From positions 1 through 20,236 of the IMG/VR virus record IMGVR_UViG_3300025085_000252: a stretch of 20,236 nt of DNA; one strand, 5' to 3'. Source of the DNA: a virus. Below the pieces are notes generated by a model. That model ran no database searches. It worked only from the letters and a program-made list of their open reading frames with translations, and had not been told where the DNA came from. Positions within the stretch are counted from its first letter, which is position 1; each line of letters opens with the position of its first letter. Shown piece after piece: positions 6,151 through 15,500 of this stretch. A program made the translations under genes and the position numbers.

Positions 6151-7660
6151 ACTAAACAATCCGCAGATTGTACTGGACAGTATACCAACTGCCAAGGAGT
6201 TGACAGTTCGTGGTAACAACGTGGTTGTACTGCCGCATAAACTCACAGAGGTGTGGGCATTGCGTAAGTTGGGTATCAACGCACCATCACCTATCATGCA
6301 CTACTATGATTGGAAGGGTAAGTTCAAACCTTACGACCACCAACGTAACACGGCTAGCTTCTTAACTATACATAGGAAGAGCCTAGTATTAAATGAGATA
6401 GGCACAGGTAAAACACAGTCTGCACTATGGGCGGCTGACTATCTAATGGAGATAGGCGCAGTAAAGAAGTGCCTTATACTATCCCCTCTGTCCACACTGG
6501 AGAGGGTGTGGAGTGATGCTATCTTTATGAACTTTATAGATAGACGCGCCACTGTACTATATGGTTCAGCAGAGCGTAGACGTAAGCTACTTAAGATACC
6601 GTCTGACTTTTATATAATTAACCATGATGGTTTCCAAGTAGTAATGGATGACCTCAATGATTTCGATCTGGTCATTGTAGATGAAGCGGCTGTGTATAGA
6701 ACACCATCCACCAACAGGTTCAAACTCTTTCGTAAGTGGCTTAACAAGAACCCAGATACAAGACTGTGGTTGATGACAGGTACACCTACACCCAATGACC
6801 CTACAGATGCGTGGACTCTAGCTAAGATGGTAGATAACCCACATGTAGCTAAGACATACACTGCGTTCAAGGAAACTACCATGATGAAGATAGGGCAATG
6901 GAAGTGGTTGCCTAGACCAGAAAGCGTAGAGCTAGTTAAGCATGTACTACAACCTTCTGTTAGATACACTAGGGATGAATGCTTTGATTTACCTAGTACC
7001 GTATACCAAACAAGACAGATAAAGCTAACCAAAGAACAAGAGCAACACTACAAGAGTATGCTCCGTAGCTTTGTCACAGAGGTACAAGCAGAGGGTAAGA
7101 TTACTGCTGTCAATGAAGCAGTCAAGATGCAGAAGCTAGTGCAGATAAGTTGTGGTGTGGCGTACGGTGATGATGGCCGTAATATAGAGCTTGATGCATC
7201 ACCCAGAGTAAACGTTCTTAAAGAAATTATTGATGAGGCAGGTGGCAAAGTCATAGTGTTTGTACCACTGACAGGAACTTTACACATGCTCAATAAGGAA
7301 TTGTCCAAGCACTACACAACAGCAGTAGTGAATGGAGAAGTCTCGGCAAAGAATAGGAATGATATATTCCACAACTTTCAAGAGACAGATGACCCAAGAG
7401 TATTGATAGCACACCCTGCTACTATGGCTCATGGGCTTACACTAACTGCGGCTAGTACTGTTGTATGGTACGGCCCAATCAACAGCAACGAACAATACAC
7501 ACAGGCTAACGGTAGAGTGGAGCGTATAGGCAAACGTCATACGTCTAACGTGGTTCATATAGAGGCTACTCAACTTGAGTATAGGATGTATGAAAGGCTT
7601 AAGAACAAGCAAGCATTACAAGGTGTGTTGTTAGATTTAATACAAGAGATGGGAGATTGA
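6113..7660 (+). CDS. SF2 (SNF2/DEAD-like) DNA helicase
   Basis: The 515-residue protein has both RecA-like lobes. Lobe 1: YDHQRNTASF (Q-like motif, about residue 75), Walker A LNEIGTGKTQSALW (motif I), LILSPLSTLERVW (Ia), INHDGF, VIVDEAAVYR (motif II, DEAA rather than DEAD/DEAH) and WLMTGTPTPN (motif III). Lobe 2: KVIVFVPLTGTLHML (IV), MAHGLTLTAASTVVWYGP (V) and QANGRVERIGKRH (VI, arginine fingers). This arrangement is SNF2/SSL2-like; ATP-driven translocation on duplex or forked DNA is expected. It stands right after two nuclease genes and downstream of a Leu762 polymerase, the combination reported for a group of marine phages using a non-ring helicase. No accessory nuclease or zinc domain is fused. 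Length is typical for phage members. Confidence 0.93.
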   Translation: MLVIPKVQGLALKLNNPQIVLDSIPTAKELTVRGNNVVVLPHKLTEVWALRKLGINAPSPIMHYYDWKGKFKPYDHQRNTASFLTIHRKSLVLNEIGTGKTQSALWAADYLMEIGAVKKCLILSPLSTLERVWSDAIFMNFIDRRATVLYGSAERRRKLLKIPSDFYIINHDGFQVVMDDLNDFDLVIVDEAAVYRTPSTNRFKLFRKWLNKNPDTRLWLMTGTPTPNDPTDAWTLAKMVDNPHVAKTYTAFKETTMMKIGQWKWLPRPESVELVKHVLQPSVRYTRDECFDLPSTVYQTRQIKLTKEQEQHYKSMLRSFVTEVQAEGKITAVNEAVKMQKLVQISCGVAYGDDGRNIELDASPRVNVLKEIIDEAGGKVIVFVPLTGTLHMLNKELSKHYTTAVVNGEVSAKNRNDIFHNFQETDDPRVLIAHPATMAHGLTLTAASTVVWYGPINSNEQYTQANGRVERIGKRHTSNVVHIEATQLEYRMYERLKNKQALQGVLLDLIQEMGD

Positions 7661-7661
7661 T

Positions 7662-8057
7662 ATGAATATGGATGACGTTGTTAAAGCGTACATCACCCTG
7701 CGTAACCAGAAGGACGCAATAGAGGGTGAAGTTAAAGACAAGGTGAAAGCTATTAAAGAGAAGATGGTAAAGCTAGAAGCCTACATAAAGAAACAAGCTG
7801 ACGAACAAGGTGTTACATCGTTCAAGACTACTAGTGGTACAGCGTTTGTTACCACTACAGATTTTGCACAGGTAGCAGACTGGGATGCAGTACTAGGATT
7901 TATCAAGAAGAACGAAGCATACGACATGCTAGAGAAGCGTGTGAGTAAGAACGCAGTAAGAGGGTACATCGAAGAACATAAAACAGTACCTGATGGTGTG
8001 AACTTTGGCACTCGCATAGACATCAATGTTCGTAAGCCAACCGCAAAGGTAGAGTAA
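7662..8057 (+). CDS. Conserved phage protein with N-terminal coiled coil (131 aa)
   Basis: GGGAGA lies about 7 bases before the ATG at 7662; a second in-frame ATG at 7668 is less well spaced. Residues about 10-48 form a charged, heptad-like helix (NQKDAIEGEVKDKVKAIKEK and onward). Then comes a beta hairpin (TSFKTTSGTAFVTTTDF), ADWDAVLGFIKKNEAYDMLE, RVSKNAVRGYIEEH and a final strand PDGVNFGTRIDINVRKP. This pattern is familiar from proteins encoded between helicase and SSB genes in many podo- and siphoviruses, with no assigned activity. The coiled coil plus small domain loosely resembles Gam-type DNA-end-binding proteins, but that is only a guess. One base separates it from the helicase and its stop overlaps the next ATG (TAATG). 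Confidence 0.75.
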   Translation: MNMDDVVKAYITLRNQKDAIEGEVKDKVKAIKEKMVKLEAYIKKQADEQGVTSFKTTSGTAFVTTTDFAQVADWDAVLGFIKKNEAYDMLEKRVSKNAVRGYIEEHKTVPDGVNFGTRIDINVRKPTAKVE

Positions 8058-8725
8058 TGATACCTAGATTATCAACAAAAGGGATGACGTTCTCGTTGCT
8101 GTCCGCTGCGGGCGACATCGACACTCTTGCCACAACACGTTTGTCGGTAATTGTTGTAGGTGCTAACCCCGCGCTGTCAAAGAGTTGGTACAAGGGCAGT
8201 TATACAAATGACTCTGCTTTACCAGATTGTTATTCCTTGAATGGTTCAACACCAGATAAAGAATGTGCTGACCCTCAATCGGATTTATGTGCAGTGTGTC
8301 CTCAGAACGCATGGGGTTCACGCACTACACCAACAGGTCAGCGTGTGAAAGCATGTGCTGACCAGAAAAGACTCGCAGTGGTATTAGACGATGACCCTAA
8401 GGGTACAGTCTATCTATTGCAAGTAACCCCTACATCACTGAAGAACTTAAACAGTTATCAGAAGATACTACAGAGTAAGTCTATCTCACCAGAGATCGCA
8501 AAGACTAGGGTTAGCCTAGACCAAACTCTTGCCTATCCAAAGTTAGTGTTTGAGTTTGGAGGTTTTGTAGATGAGTCCATACAAGATTACATTGATAGTC
8601 TGTGTGGCTCAGAAGAAGTTAAGATTGTAACAGGCGAGTTGTCTGCCTCTGAACGACAACCAAAGTTTAGTGAATATGGTTTCACTAATGAAGAAGGTTT
8701 TACGGAAGGAGTTACCAATGAGTAA
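8057..8725 (+). CDS. Conserved phage protein with four-cysteine putative metal site (222 aa)
   Basis: The protein carries VIVVGANPALSKSWYKGSY, then PDCYSLNGSTPD, CAVCPQNAWGS and VKACADQKRLAVV. Cys58, Cys78, Cys81 and Cys100 are placed to bind one zinc ion or, less likely, an iron-sulfur cluster; Cys70 is additional. The following half has PKGTVYLLQVTPTSLKNL, SYQKIL and RVSLDQTLAYPKLVFEF, which look like an OB-type or similar beta fold. I know this arrangement from phage proteins encoded immediately before gp2.5-like SSBs, always without a proven role; an SSB partner or recombination mediator is the natural guess. AAGGT lies upstream of the ATG, which overlaps the previous TAA, and its 3' end overlaps the SSB gene by eight bases. 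Confidence 0.78.
   Translation: MIPRLSTKGMTFSLLSAAGDIDTLATTRLSVIVVGANPALSKSWYKGSYTNDSALPDCYSLNGSTPDKECADPQSDLCAVCPQNAWGSRTTPTGQRVKACADQKRLAVVLDDDPKGTVYLLQVTPTSLKNLNSYQKILQSKSISPEIAKTRVSLDQTLAYPKLVFEFGGFVDESIQDYIDSLCGSEEVKIVTGELSASERQPKFSEYGFTNEEGFTEGVTNE
8706..8711 (+). promoter_or_regulatory. Ribosome binding site deciding the SSB start
   Basis: AAGGAG is 6 bases before the ATG at 8718. It selects this start over the in-frame ATG at 8670, whose extra 16 residues are basic and overlap the upstream gene by 56 bases. Confidence 0.7.
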
Positions 8726-9431
8726 AACATTTACAACACCAAAAGGCGTAGCATTCTACCCTTACATTTCATCACCTGATACTAAGTTCGATGAGCAAGG
8801 ACATTACAAAGTCAATCTGTGTATTCCAAAGGAAGAAGCAGAACCAATCATCGAACAGATTAAGGGTGAGTTGGTTGCAGGTATCAAGGCGTTGAAAGAA
8901 GCCAAGCCTAACGCCAAGATTAAACAAGCACCACTGCCGTTTGAAGATGAGTTAGATGATGACGATGAACCTACTGGTAACGTAATCATTAAATTCAAAT
9001 CAAAAGCCGCCTATAAACCTGCTGTCTTTGATAGCAAGGGTACACCTATGATGAACTCTAACATCTATGCAGGTTCTATACTCAAGGTGAATGGGTCTGT
9101 TGCTTTCTACAATTCACCTGCCGTTGGTGCAGGAACTACACTGCGACTAAGAGCAGTACAAGTTATTGAATATGTCGAAGGTTCTAGTGGTGCAGGTAAG
9201 TTTGGTTTCGGAGAAGAGACTGGGTTTACTATCGAAGATACTGAAGAGGTTGAAGACACCACGCCTGAGGCTGTTGTCGAAGAAAAACCTGCGAAGCCAG
9301 CCCAGGCAGCCAAGCCTACACCCAAACCACAACCTGTTGAGCCAGCCCCTGTTAAGGAAGCGAGTTCTGATGCAGATGACTTAGCTAATGAGATAGCTAA
9401 TCTATTGGATGAGGTGAACACTGATGACTAA
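8718..9431 (+). CDS. gp2.5-like single-stranded DNA-binding protein (DUF2815-type)
   Basis: The 237-residue product starts MSKTFTTPKGVAFYPYISSP then DTKFDEQGHYKVNLCIP, continues with GNVIIKFKSKAAYKPAVFDS, IYAGSILKVNGSVAFYN and GTTLRLRAVQVIEYV. That is the single OB-fold architecture of phage SSBs related to T7 gp2.5. The last 75 residues are a flexible Pro/Ala/Glu-rich linker and an acidic tail (NLLDEVNTDD), as in gp2.5, where the tail contacts polymerase and primase-helicase. It should coat ssDNA at the fork and in recombination. The preceding four-cysteine gene overlaps by eight bases, as does the following HTH gene, so all three are likely made together. I am confident of the family and of the start chosen by AAGGAG. 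Confidence 0.9.
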   Translation: MSKTFTTPKGVAFYPYISSPDTKFDEQGHYKVNLCIPKEEAEPIIEQIKGELVAGIKALKEAKPNAKIKQAPLPFEDELDDDDEPTGNVIIKFKSKAAYKPAVFDSKGTPMMNSNIYAGSILKVNGSVAFYNSPAVGAGTTLRLRAVQVIEYVEGSSGAGKFGFGEETGFTIEDTEEVEDTTPEAVVEEKPAKPAQAAKPTPKPQPVEPAPVKEASSDADDLANEIANLLDEVNTDD

Positions 9432-9702
9432 ACCCTTGGACTTTACCAAGGTTGAGGCGTTAAGGCGACACATGTTGCTGAGTGTACGAGACATAGCTAT
9501 GGTTCTAGGTGTGTCTCGTATGACCTACTATGGTTGGCTTAAAGGCAAGCCATTGCGTAAATCTAATGACGCTAAAGTTAGGGAGAAACTAAAGCAGTTG
9601 CTAGAGATTATGAAGGACGGATGGCCTCAACCAGATGTGATAGCTCTTGAGTCTGTCTCTCGCAGACAAAGACTCCTTGAGTTATTAAGTAATACAAGCT
9701 AA
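9424..9702 (+). CDS. Small helix-turn-helix DNA-binding protein (92 aa)
   Basis: Residues 19-42 (SVRDIAMVLGVSRMTYYGWL plus KGKP) are a clear HTH of the Cro/Xre or MerR-like kind: SVRDIAMVLGVS is helix 2 and turn, RMTYYGWLKG the recognition helix. The flanks are basic helices. The C-terminal 30 residues (ALESVSRRQRLLELL) may dimerise. GAGGTG lies about 7 bases before the ATG, which overlaps the SSB gene by eight bases. It could autoregulate the operon or act at the origin; the hairpin and the only sizeable gap in the plus-strand block follow it at once. Nothing in the sequence identifies its operator. Confidence 0.75.
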   Translation: MTKPLDFTKVEALRRHMLLSVRDIAMVLGVSRMTYYGWLKGKPLRKSNDAKVREKLKQLLEIMKDGWPQPDVIALESVSRRQRLLELLSNTS

Positions 9703-9710
9703 GTTAATAA

Positions 9711-9745
9711 GGGCAGAGGGGTTGATTCCGAACACCTTTCTGCCC
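9711..9745. promoter_or_regulatory. 12-bp hairpin in the gap before the primase-helicase gene
   Basis: GGGCAGAGGGGT (9711-9722) pairs with ACCTTTCTGCCC (9734-9745): 12 pairs, two of them G-U, and an 11-base loop. On the plus strand it is followed by CCATATAAAGG, with no U tract, so it is not a standard terminator in that direction. On the minus strand it is followed by TTATTAACTT, a weak U-rich run. It may be an attenuator, an RNA processing site, a replication structure, or a stop for antisense reading. It occupies most of the 62-base gap. Confidence 0.45.
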
Positions 9746-9764
9746 CCATATAAAGGACAGTGGA

Positions 9765-12599
9765 ATGGATACGCTAGGATTTTTACAGCGAGTCCTACCG
9801 TCTGAAGGCTATTATGTTTCTATAGTTGTCAACCCTGATGGGAGAAAACAGGGATTTTTTCAGACGATAGAAGAACTTGCTACTGCATGTAAACGGTTAG
9901 ATAAAGCAGGTAACAATACTTATTTTGCCATATCATCTTTCATAGATAAGAGTAACCGCAAGCAAGAGAACGTAAACAAAACTAAGGTCATCGCTATTGA
10001 CGTTGACTGCGGTGATGGCAAACCCTTTGCCGATTGGCGAGAGGGATTAAAAGCATTACAAGATTACATCGTTAGGATGAAGCTACCCAAGCCTATGGTA
10101 ATAGGAAGTGGCAACGGACTGCATGTGTATTGGGTGCTTACCAAAGAGTTAGAGCCTGACGATTGGAAACGTATTGCCAGTGGTGTCAAGGCTTCCGCAT
10201 TAGATAAAGGTTTCAAAGCAGACGCAGGGTTGATAGCTAATAGCTCCCTTGTGTTACGTCCTATAGGTACGCACAACCCCAAGAATGGTAAAGAAGTTAA
10301 GCTACTCATAGATGCTGAACCTGTTGAGCCAGAGGTCATCGAAGCGAGGGTTGCTAACTACGTCACTGCAGGGCCCGTGCAGTCAAGACATACATCTGAC
10401 AACTCGTTGTTAAATAGTCTAGCGGCTAACGTAGAGTTCCCTCCATCAATTAGTTCTTCTATCTACAACAAATGCCAGCAAATTAAATACGCTGTAGACA
10501 ACCAAGACTCAGTAGCTGAACCAGTATGGTATAACGCTATAGGTATAGCCGCGTTCTGTATTGACCCAGAAGATACTGCTCGGATGTGGAGTGAGAATTA
10601 CCCTGCATACTCAGAGGTAGCCACCCTGTCCAAGCTACGTCATTGGAAAGATGGTGCCACTGGCCCAACTACATGCGCTAAGTTTGATGTAGACAACCCT
10701 GATGGATGTAAAGGTTGTAAGTATAAAGGTAAGATAACTAGCCCCATACGCCTTGGCATAAGCTACAAAGAGGTACAGCTACAAGAGACCCTTGATAAAA
10801 AAGCTAGCCAAGTACAGCTACCCAAGCCATTCAAAAGAACTAACGATGGCATTAAGATAACGCTAGACGATACAGATATAGATGTTTGTAAGTTTGATAT
10901 ATACCCTGTCTCTTATGGAAAGGACGAAACACTAGGCTACGAAACAGTACGTTACCATTGGAAGAGACCCCACGTTGGATGGCAGGAGCTTGTATTAAGA
11001 CAAGCATACCTTACTGAAGGACACCGTGAGTTTGCTACCGCAATAGCAGACCAAGGTATAGTCCTTTACAACAAGAAACAAACGGAGTTTTTTCAGCTGA
11101 TGTTAAGAACATATATGGATGAACTGAGGCACATAAGGTCGATGTCAAACCTATATGCTTCAATGGGATGGAAAGAAAACAACACACAATTTGTTCTGGG
11201 TAACACGTTGTTCCGCAGCTCGGGCGGCGAAGTAACAAAAGAAACAATATCTTTAGCCTCGGCATCAAACAAGACTAGCCAAGACTTGTATGGAACCAAA
11301 GGTACAGTAGCTAACTGGGTAGAGTTGACAAACCTACTAGAGAAAGCAGGTATGCCTTGGCATATGTTTGTGCTAGGCGTAGGATTCTCTGCACCCTTGT
11401 ACAACTTCACAGGACTCAAGGGTTTAACTATATCTTTATACGGCCCTACTGGAGGTGGTAAGACACTAGCACAGTTCTGGGCGCAGTCTATATATGGTGA
11501 TCCAGTGAAGCTACACTTTACAGCTAAGTACACACAGAACTCTTTGTTCAGTAGGTTAGGTCTTTATGGACACCTACCGCTAACAGTGGACGAAGTTACC
11601 ATGATGCAAGACAAAGAGGTTGGTGATTTTTGTTACTGGGTATCACAGGGCAGAGACAAAGCTAGACTCAACCGTAACGCAGAAGAGCGTGATGCTAAGA
11701 CATGGGCTACACCTGTTATAGTATCCACCAACAAGTCTTTGCAAAGCAAACTGATTGCCAGCGGATTAGAAACAGACGCACAGATGGCTCGGTTATTAGA
11801 GATAAACATACCGAAGCACAATATATTTACGAAAGATTCAAGTACTGGGCGTAAGATATATGGCTTAATCAATTCAAACTACGGAGAGGTTGGTCAAGTA
11901 TATGTCAACAAGTTGATGGAGCTAGGCCCTGATGTTATCCAGGGGATGATAGAACAGGCAACAAATGATTTCCAAAGCAAGTATAAGTCCAAGTTTACTG
12001 GTGAGGAAAGATATTGGGAGCAAGCTATTATACTAGCTGACCTTGGGTTGAAGCTAGCAAACGACTGGAACTTGATTAAGTTTGATTACACAGTAGCTAC
12101 TGAGTGGGTACTATCACAGCTAGGAGCAATCCGTAGAACAGTACAAGATAACAGAGTTGATTCGTTTGACTTGATTGCAGAATACCTAAACGACTCTGCA
12201 AGCGCTGCTGTCACGGTGATGCACACATCTACCAACAAACCTACAGTTGACTTGTCTCGTATGCCACGCGCTGACATAAGGGTTCGATTCGACATATACC
12301 GTAACTCTGAAGTAGAGGATTTTGATAGAGGAACGATTATGATTGACCGCACTCACTTCCGCAAGTGGTTGTCTGTTCGAGGAGCTGACTACAAATCATT
12401 CACACAGGAACTTGCTGAGGAAAGTGTGATAGCTACACCTAAGTCCCAGAAAGCATACTTGGGTAAGGACACCCCAGTTAAACTAGGACAGTCATATGTG
12501 ATAGGTGTGAACCTCAACCACCCAAGGTTGATGGGTATACTAGACGCTGTTGAATCAGAAGTAGAAGACCTAACTCAAGGTAAGTTTAAGCTAGTATAA
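9765..12599 (+). CDS. Primase-helicase fusion: RepB/PrimPol-like AEP primase plus DUF927-type helicase
   Basis: AAGGA lies 7 bases before the ATG. In the 944 residues, the N-terminal archaeo-eukaryotic primase domain has IAIDVDCG (Asp79, Asp81, metal binding), VIGSGNGLHVYWVL (His120) and LRPIGTHNPKNGKEV (Arg165, His170), the conserved primase motifs. About residue 290-330 comes a cysteine cluster (Cys304, Cys315, Cys318, with His293 possible), PTTCAKFDVDNPDGCKGCKY, then KITSPIRLG. The DUF927-type helicase follows: Walker A LYGPTGGGKTLAQ (560-567), Walker B LPLTVDEV (Asp609, Glu610) and a sensor-like VIVSTNKS (Asn656). The C-terminal 250 residues resemble an origin- or DNA-binding tail but have no named motif. 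This single chain should unwind DNA and lay primers, replacing both the TOPRIM primase and DnaB-like helicase of T7-type phages. It may also polymerise DNA. Confidence 0.9.
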   Translation: MDTLGFLQRVLPSEGYYVSIVVNPDGRKQGFFQTIEELATACKRLDKAGNNTYFAISSFIDKSNRKQENVNKTKVIAIDVDCGDGKPFADWREGLKALQDYIVRMKLPKPMVIGSGNGLHVYWVLTKELEPDDWKRIASGVKASALDKGFKADAGLIANSSLVLRPIGTHNPKNGKEVKLLIDAEPVEPEVIEARVANYVTAGPVQSRHTSDNSLLNSLAANVEFPPSISSSIYNKCQQIKYAVDNQDSVAEPVWYNAIGIAAFCIDPEDTARMWSENYPAYSEVATLSKLRHWKDGATGPTTCAKFDVDNPDGCKGCKYKGKITSPIRLGISYKEVQLQETLDKKASQVQLPKPFKRTNDGIKITLDDTDIDVCKFDIYPVSYGKDETLGYETVRYHWKRPHVGWQELVLRQAYLTEGHREFATAIADQGIVLYNKKQTEFFQLMLRTYMDELRHIRSMSNLYASMGWKENNTQFVLGNTLFRSSGGEVTKETISLASASNKTSQDLYGTKGTVANWVELTNLLEKAGMPWHMFVLGVGFSAPLYNFTGLKGLTISLYGPTGGGKTLAQFWAQSIYGDPVKLHFTAKYTQNSLFSRLGLYGHLPLTVDEVTMMQDKEVGDFCYWVSQGRDKARLNRNAEERDAKTWATPVIVSTNKSLQSKLIASGLETDAQMARLLEINIPKHNIFTKDSSTGRKIYGLINSNYGEVGQVYVNKLMELGPDVIQGMIEQATNDFQSKYKSKFTGEERYWEQAIILADLGLKLANDWNLIKFDYTVATEWVLSQLGAIRRTVQDNRVDSFDLIAEYLNDSASAAVTVMHTSTNKPTVDLSRMPRADIRVRFDIYRNSEVEDFDRGTIMIDRTHFRKWLSVRGADYKSFTQELAEESVIATPKSQKAYLGKDTPVKLGQSYVIGVNLNHPRLMGILDAVESEVEDLTQGKFKLV

Positions 12600-15500
12600 T
12601 TACTTTATGTTCACCCCATAAAGGTTAGATACAATATCGGTGACAGTATCCCTAGTAGTCTTAGGTGTAGTCTTTAGGAATCTGTCACCTGCTCCTTCTT
12701 GAGCAGACTTAACAGCCCTCTTAACTTTACCCTTGAAGTCATCAATATAGAACGCAGACCTGCCTTTACGGTGTACTTTGTTATGCTCTCTAACAGCACG
12801 TTCTATGTCTCTCATAGACCTTCTGTCTTTGAGTAAAGACGCCCTTACATACTGTTCTCTATAGCTAGCAACAATAGCCTTCTGGTTATCCACAAGACGT
12901 TTGGTAATCCTGACAGCATCGTTAGATCTTGTAGCTTCAGCAGGATAGAACCCTAACAACCTTGACACCAGAGTACCAACCCCAACATCCCTAACTACTG
13001 TGTAGCCACGCGAATTAACTACAGAACCTGATTGTAAATATACTGCTGTGTCTGTGATGTTTCGTAAACCTGCAATAGGGCTAGTCTGTCCAATGCGTAA
13101 CAACTCACCGCCAGTATCAGCTTTGAATGGTGCTCTAGCTAGATCAGTAGCCATAACAGCACCACCTGCCATCGCGCTATAAATAGGGCCAGCAAAATTC
13201 TTTAGCTCTTGGGGGATGCTCGCTCCATCTAAAAATACTCCAGTCATAGGTAGCAAATCACCTAGAGACAACCTGCTGGATACAGTAGCACCACCCATAA
13301 ACTGATCAAGGAGACCTCTATTCATCACCTGAGCAGCTAGGTCACTACCTGTTACATCCGATACAAATTGACCAAGGGCTAGCTCAGCGGGGGGTACTTT
13401 TAAATTAAACATCTGAGCTAATGTATCAATTAAATCCAGTAGGTCTTCCCCAAACGGCAAACCTTTTAGGCCCGCTACTGCCATTAATGCCCCTAAGTAG
13501 TAGGCTCTACCAGATGGAGGTAGCATACGCACCAACTGAGTAGCAATAACGGTAAACTGTTTATACATATAGATGTACTGCATCCAGTTACCTCTGGCAA
13601 TCTTGGGTCTATTGTACATGGCGTAATCGCCTTGAGATTTATTAACAACCTCAACAGCTTTTTCTTCCGCACCAAACAAATCTGGTTGGTCAATTTGACT
13701 TACCATATCCTCAGACTGCTGAGAATCAAACTGAAAATCAGAATCAGTGAGTGATGGATTCGCCGCCATCCTACGTCTTTTATCTAATCTATACGCAGCT
13801 AATGCAGTAATACGTCTGTTCATCTGCTCTGTGTAAGCAAATGGCACCATGTATTTTCTGGTTATCCCTGTCCAGTTTGCACTGTTGAAGAAGTTACCAC
13901 GCGCACTTCCTGCAAGTGAGTTAACTAGCGCAGCGTCAAGGATACCACGAGATGTTTGTCGTTCTAAGAACTGTGCTTCGTCCAGGGTCAAACCAAACGA
14001 TTTATATTTTCCGTCTGCTAATACGTTTGCTTTAATCCACGCTGGGTCAGCCCACTTTATATTCTTAAGATTAATCCCAGCTTTCGTAAGCTCTACAGTA
14101 GATGCCCCGAAACCAAACCCACCACCTGTTCCTGTCTTGTGGTTATACGTAGCCATATAAGGCATAGCCATAAGAGGTATAGATGTTAGGTTGATAAGAC
14201 CTGCGGCTATACTACCACCCAACTGCATCGCCACAGCTATAGCTTTCATAACTGAAAGCGGGCCTTTAGATAGCGCATCCTCAGCTGATATTGTTATGTC
14301 ATTAGATTGTGCGTAAAACTCTAGTACTTGTGCAGAAGTATTTCTGTTTCTTTCACCCTTACCACCAGTGGGAGTTATTGTCTGCTGCTCACCTTTAGAG
14401 TTTGTAAACGTAAAAGGTTTTGCGTTAATCTCACCAGACTCAACAAACATATGAGCAAGCATCTCAAATTTTTCTTGCTTTATTCTGGCGGCTTCTTTGT
14501 TACCTGTCTTTCTAGCGGCATCATACTCTTTGTACGCAGCTACCATTGTGTCTCTGCTACCGTTCCAGTTTTCTTCATCGGCCATAATCATGTCAATGTC
14601 AGACCGATGCTCGTTCTTTGCAGCTATAGCCGCTTGGCTTTCAAGATGCTCGGCTACAGATCTAATTATGTCAGGGTCAAACCCAGCTTGAAATTTTTTC
14701 TTTAGGTGGTTTCTTACTTTGTCATGTTGTTTAGATAAGGCTTCAACAATACGCTCACGCTCTGCCAACCCCAGATCAATACCTAGTGTGGTGAGTACGC
14801 TAGCAAATTCATCGTAGTTCATAGTCTGATTAGATGGAGTGCCAGCTGTGCTATCGCCTACCTGCGCAGTCATTACTACTTTGTCTACACCGCCTCGTTC
14901 ATTAGGTATTTCAAATACAGTCTGCCCTAAATCAGTGTTGTAACTATCAGCCATATCAATAAGTTTAGCTCTGTCGTCCATCTGGTAGTACGGAAACGCA
15001 GCGCTAAAAGAACTATTGATTTTAATCGGTTGCCCTCTAGTCACTTTACCGTCTGAGTCTACGACTGCTACATATGCTTGAAACCGTAGTTGTGAATTAC
15101 CGCTACGTGAGAAAGGAACGTATGCATCATATGCTGTCTGCTTAGCCATGACATTGGCGTTGATAAGTTGAGTGTCAGTAAATACCTGATCTTTAAGAGG
15201 TTGCTGGATTTTCTTCATAACAACTTTGTCAGTAAATACGTTGCCTCCACTCTGATCTTTATAGGCTCGCATACGATCTAAGCCGTCTAATATACTAGTC
15301 AGATCTATAGGGTTTTGTTTACCTGCATCAGTTCTGTTGTAAGCAAGTATTGCATTGATAGCTTTCTGTGAACTGCCATTAACATTATCATCAGCCTTCA
15401 TATTCCTAAGGTCTGCTGACGCCTCTGACTGCCACAAAGCCCTAGTCACGCCATTGATAAAATCCTCACCCTGCTGCAATGTCTTTGCGTTTACTCTATA

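Noticed and set aside
8670-8717. Alternative upstream ATG extending the SSB by 16 residues
   Set aside because: No ribosome site before it, the added residues are unlike SSB N-termini, and AAGGAG is well placed for the ATG at 8718.
11093-11533. Minus-strand open frame of 146 codons inside the primase-helicase
   Set aside because: Lies opposite the conserved Walker A region, is compositionally odd and has no translation signal.
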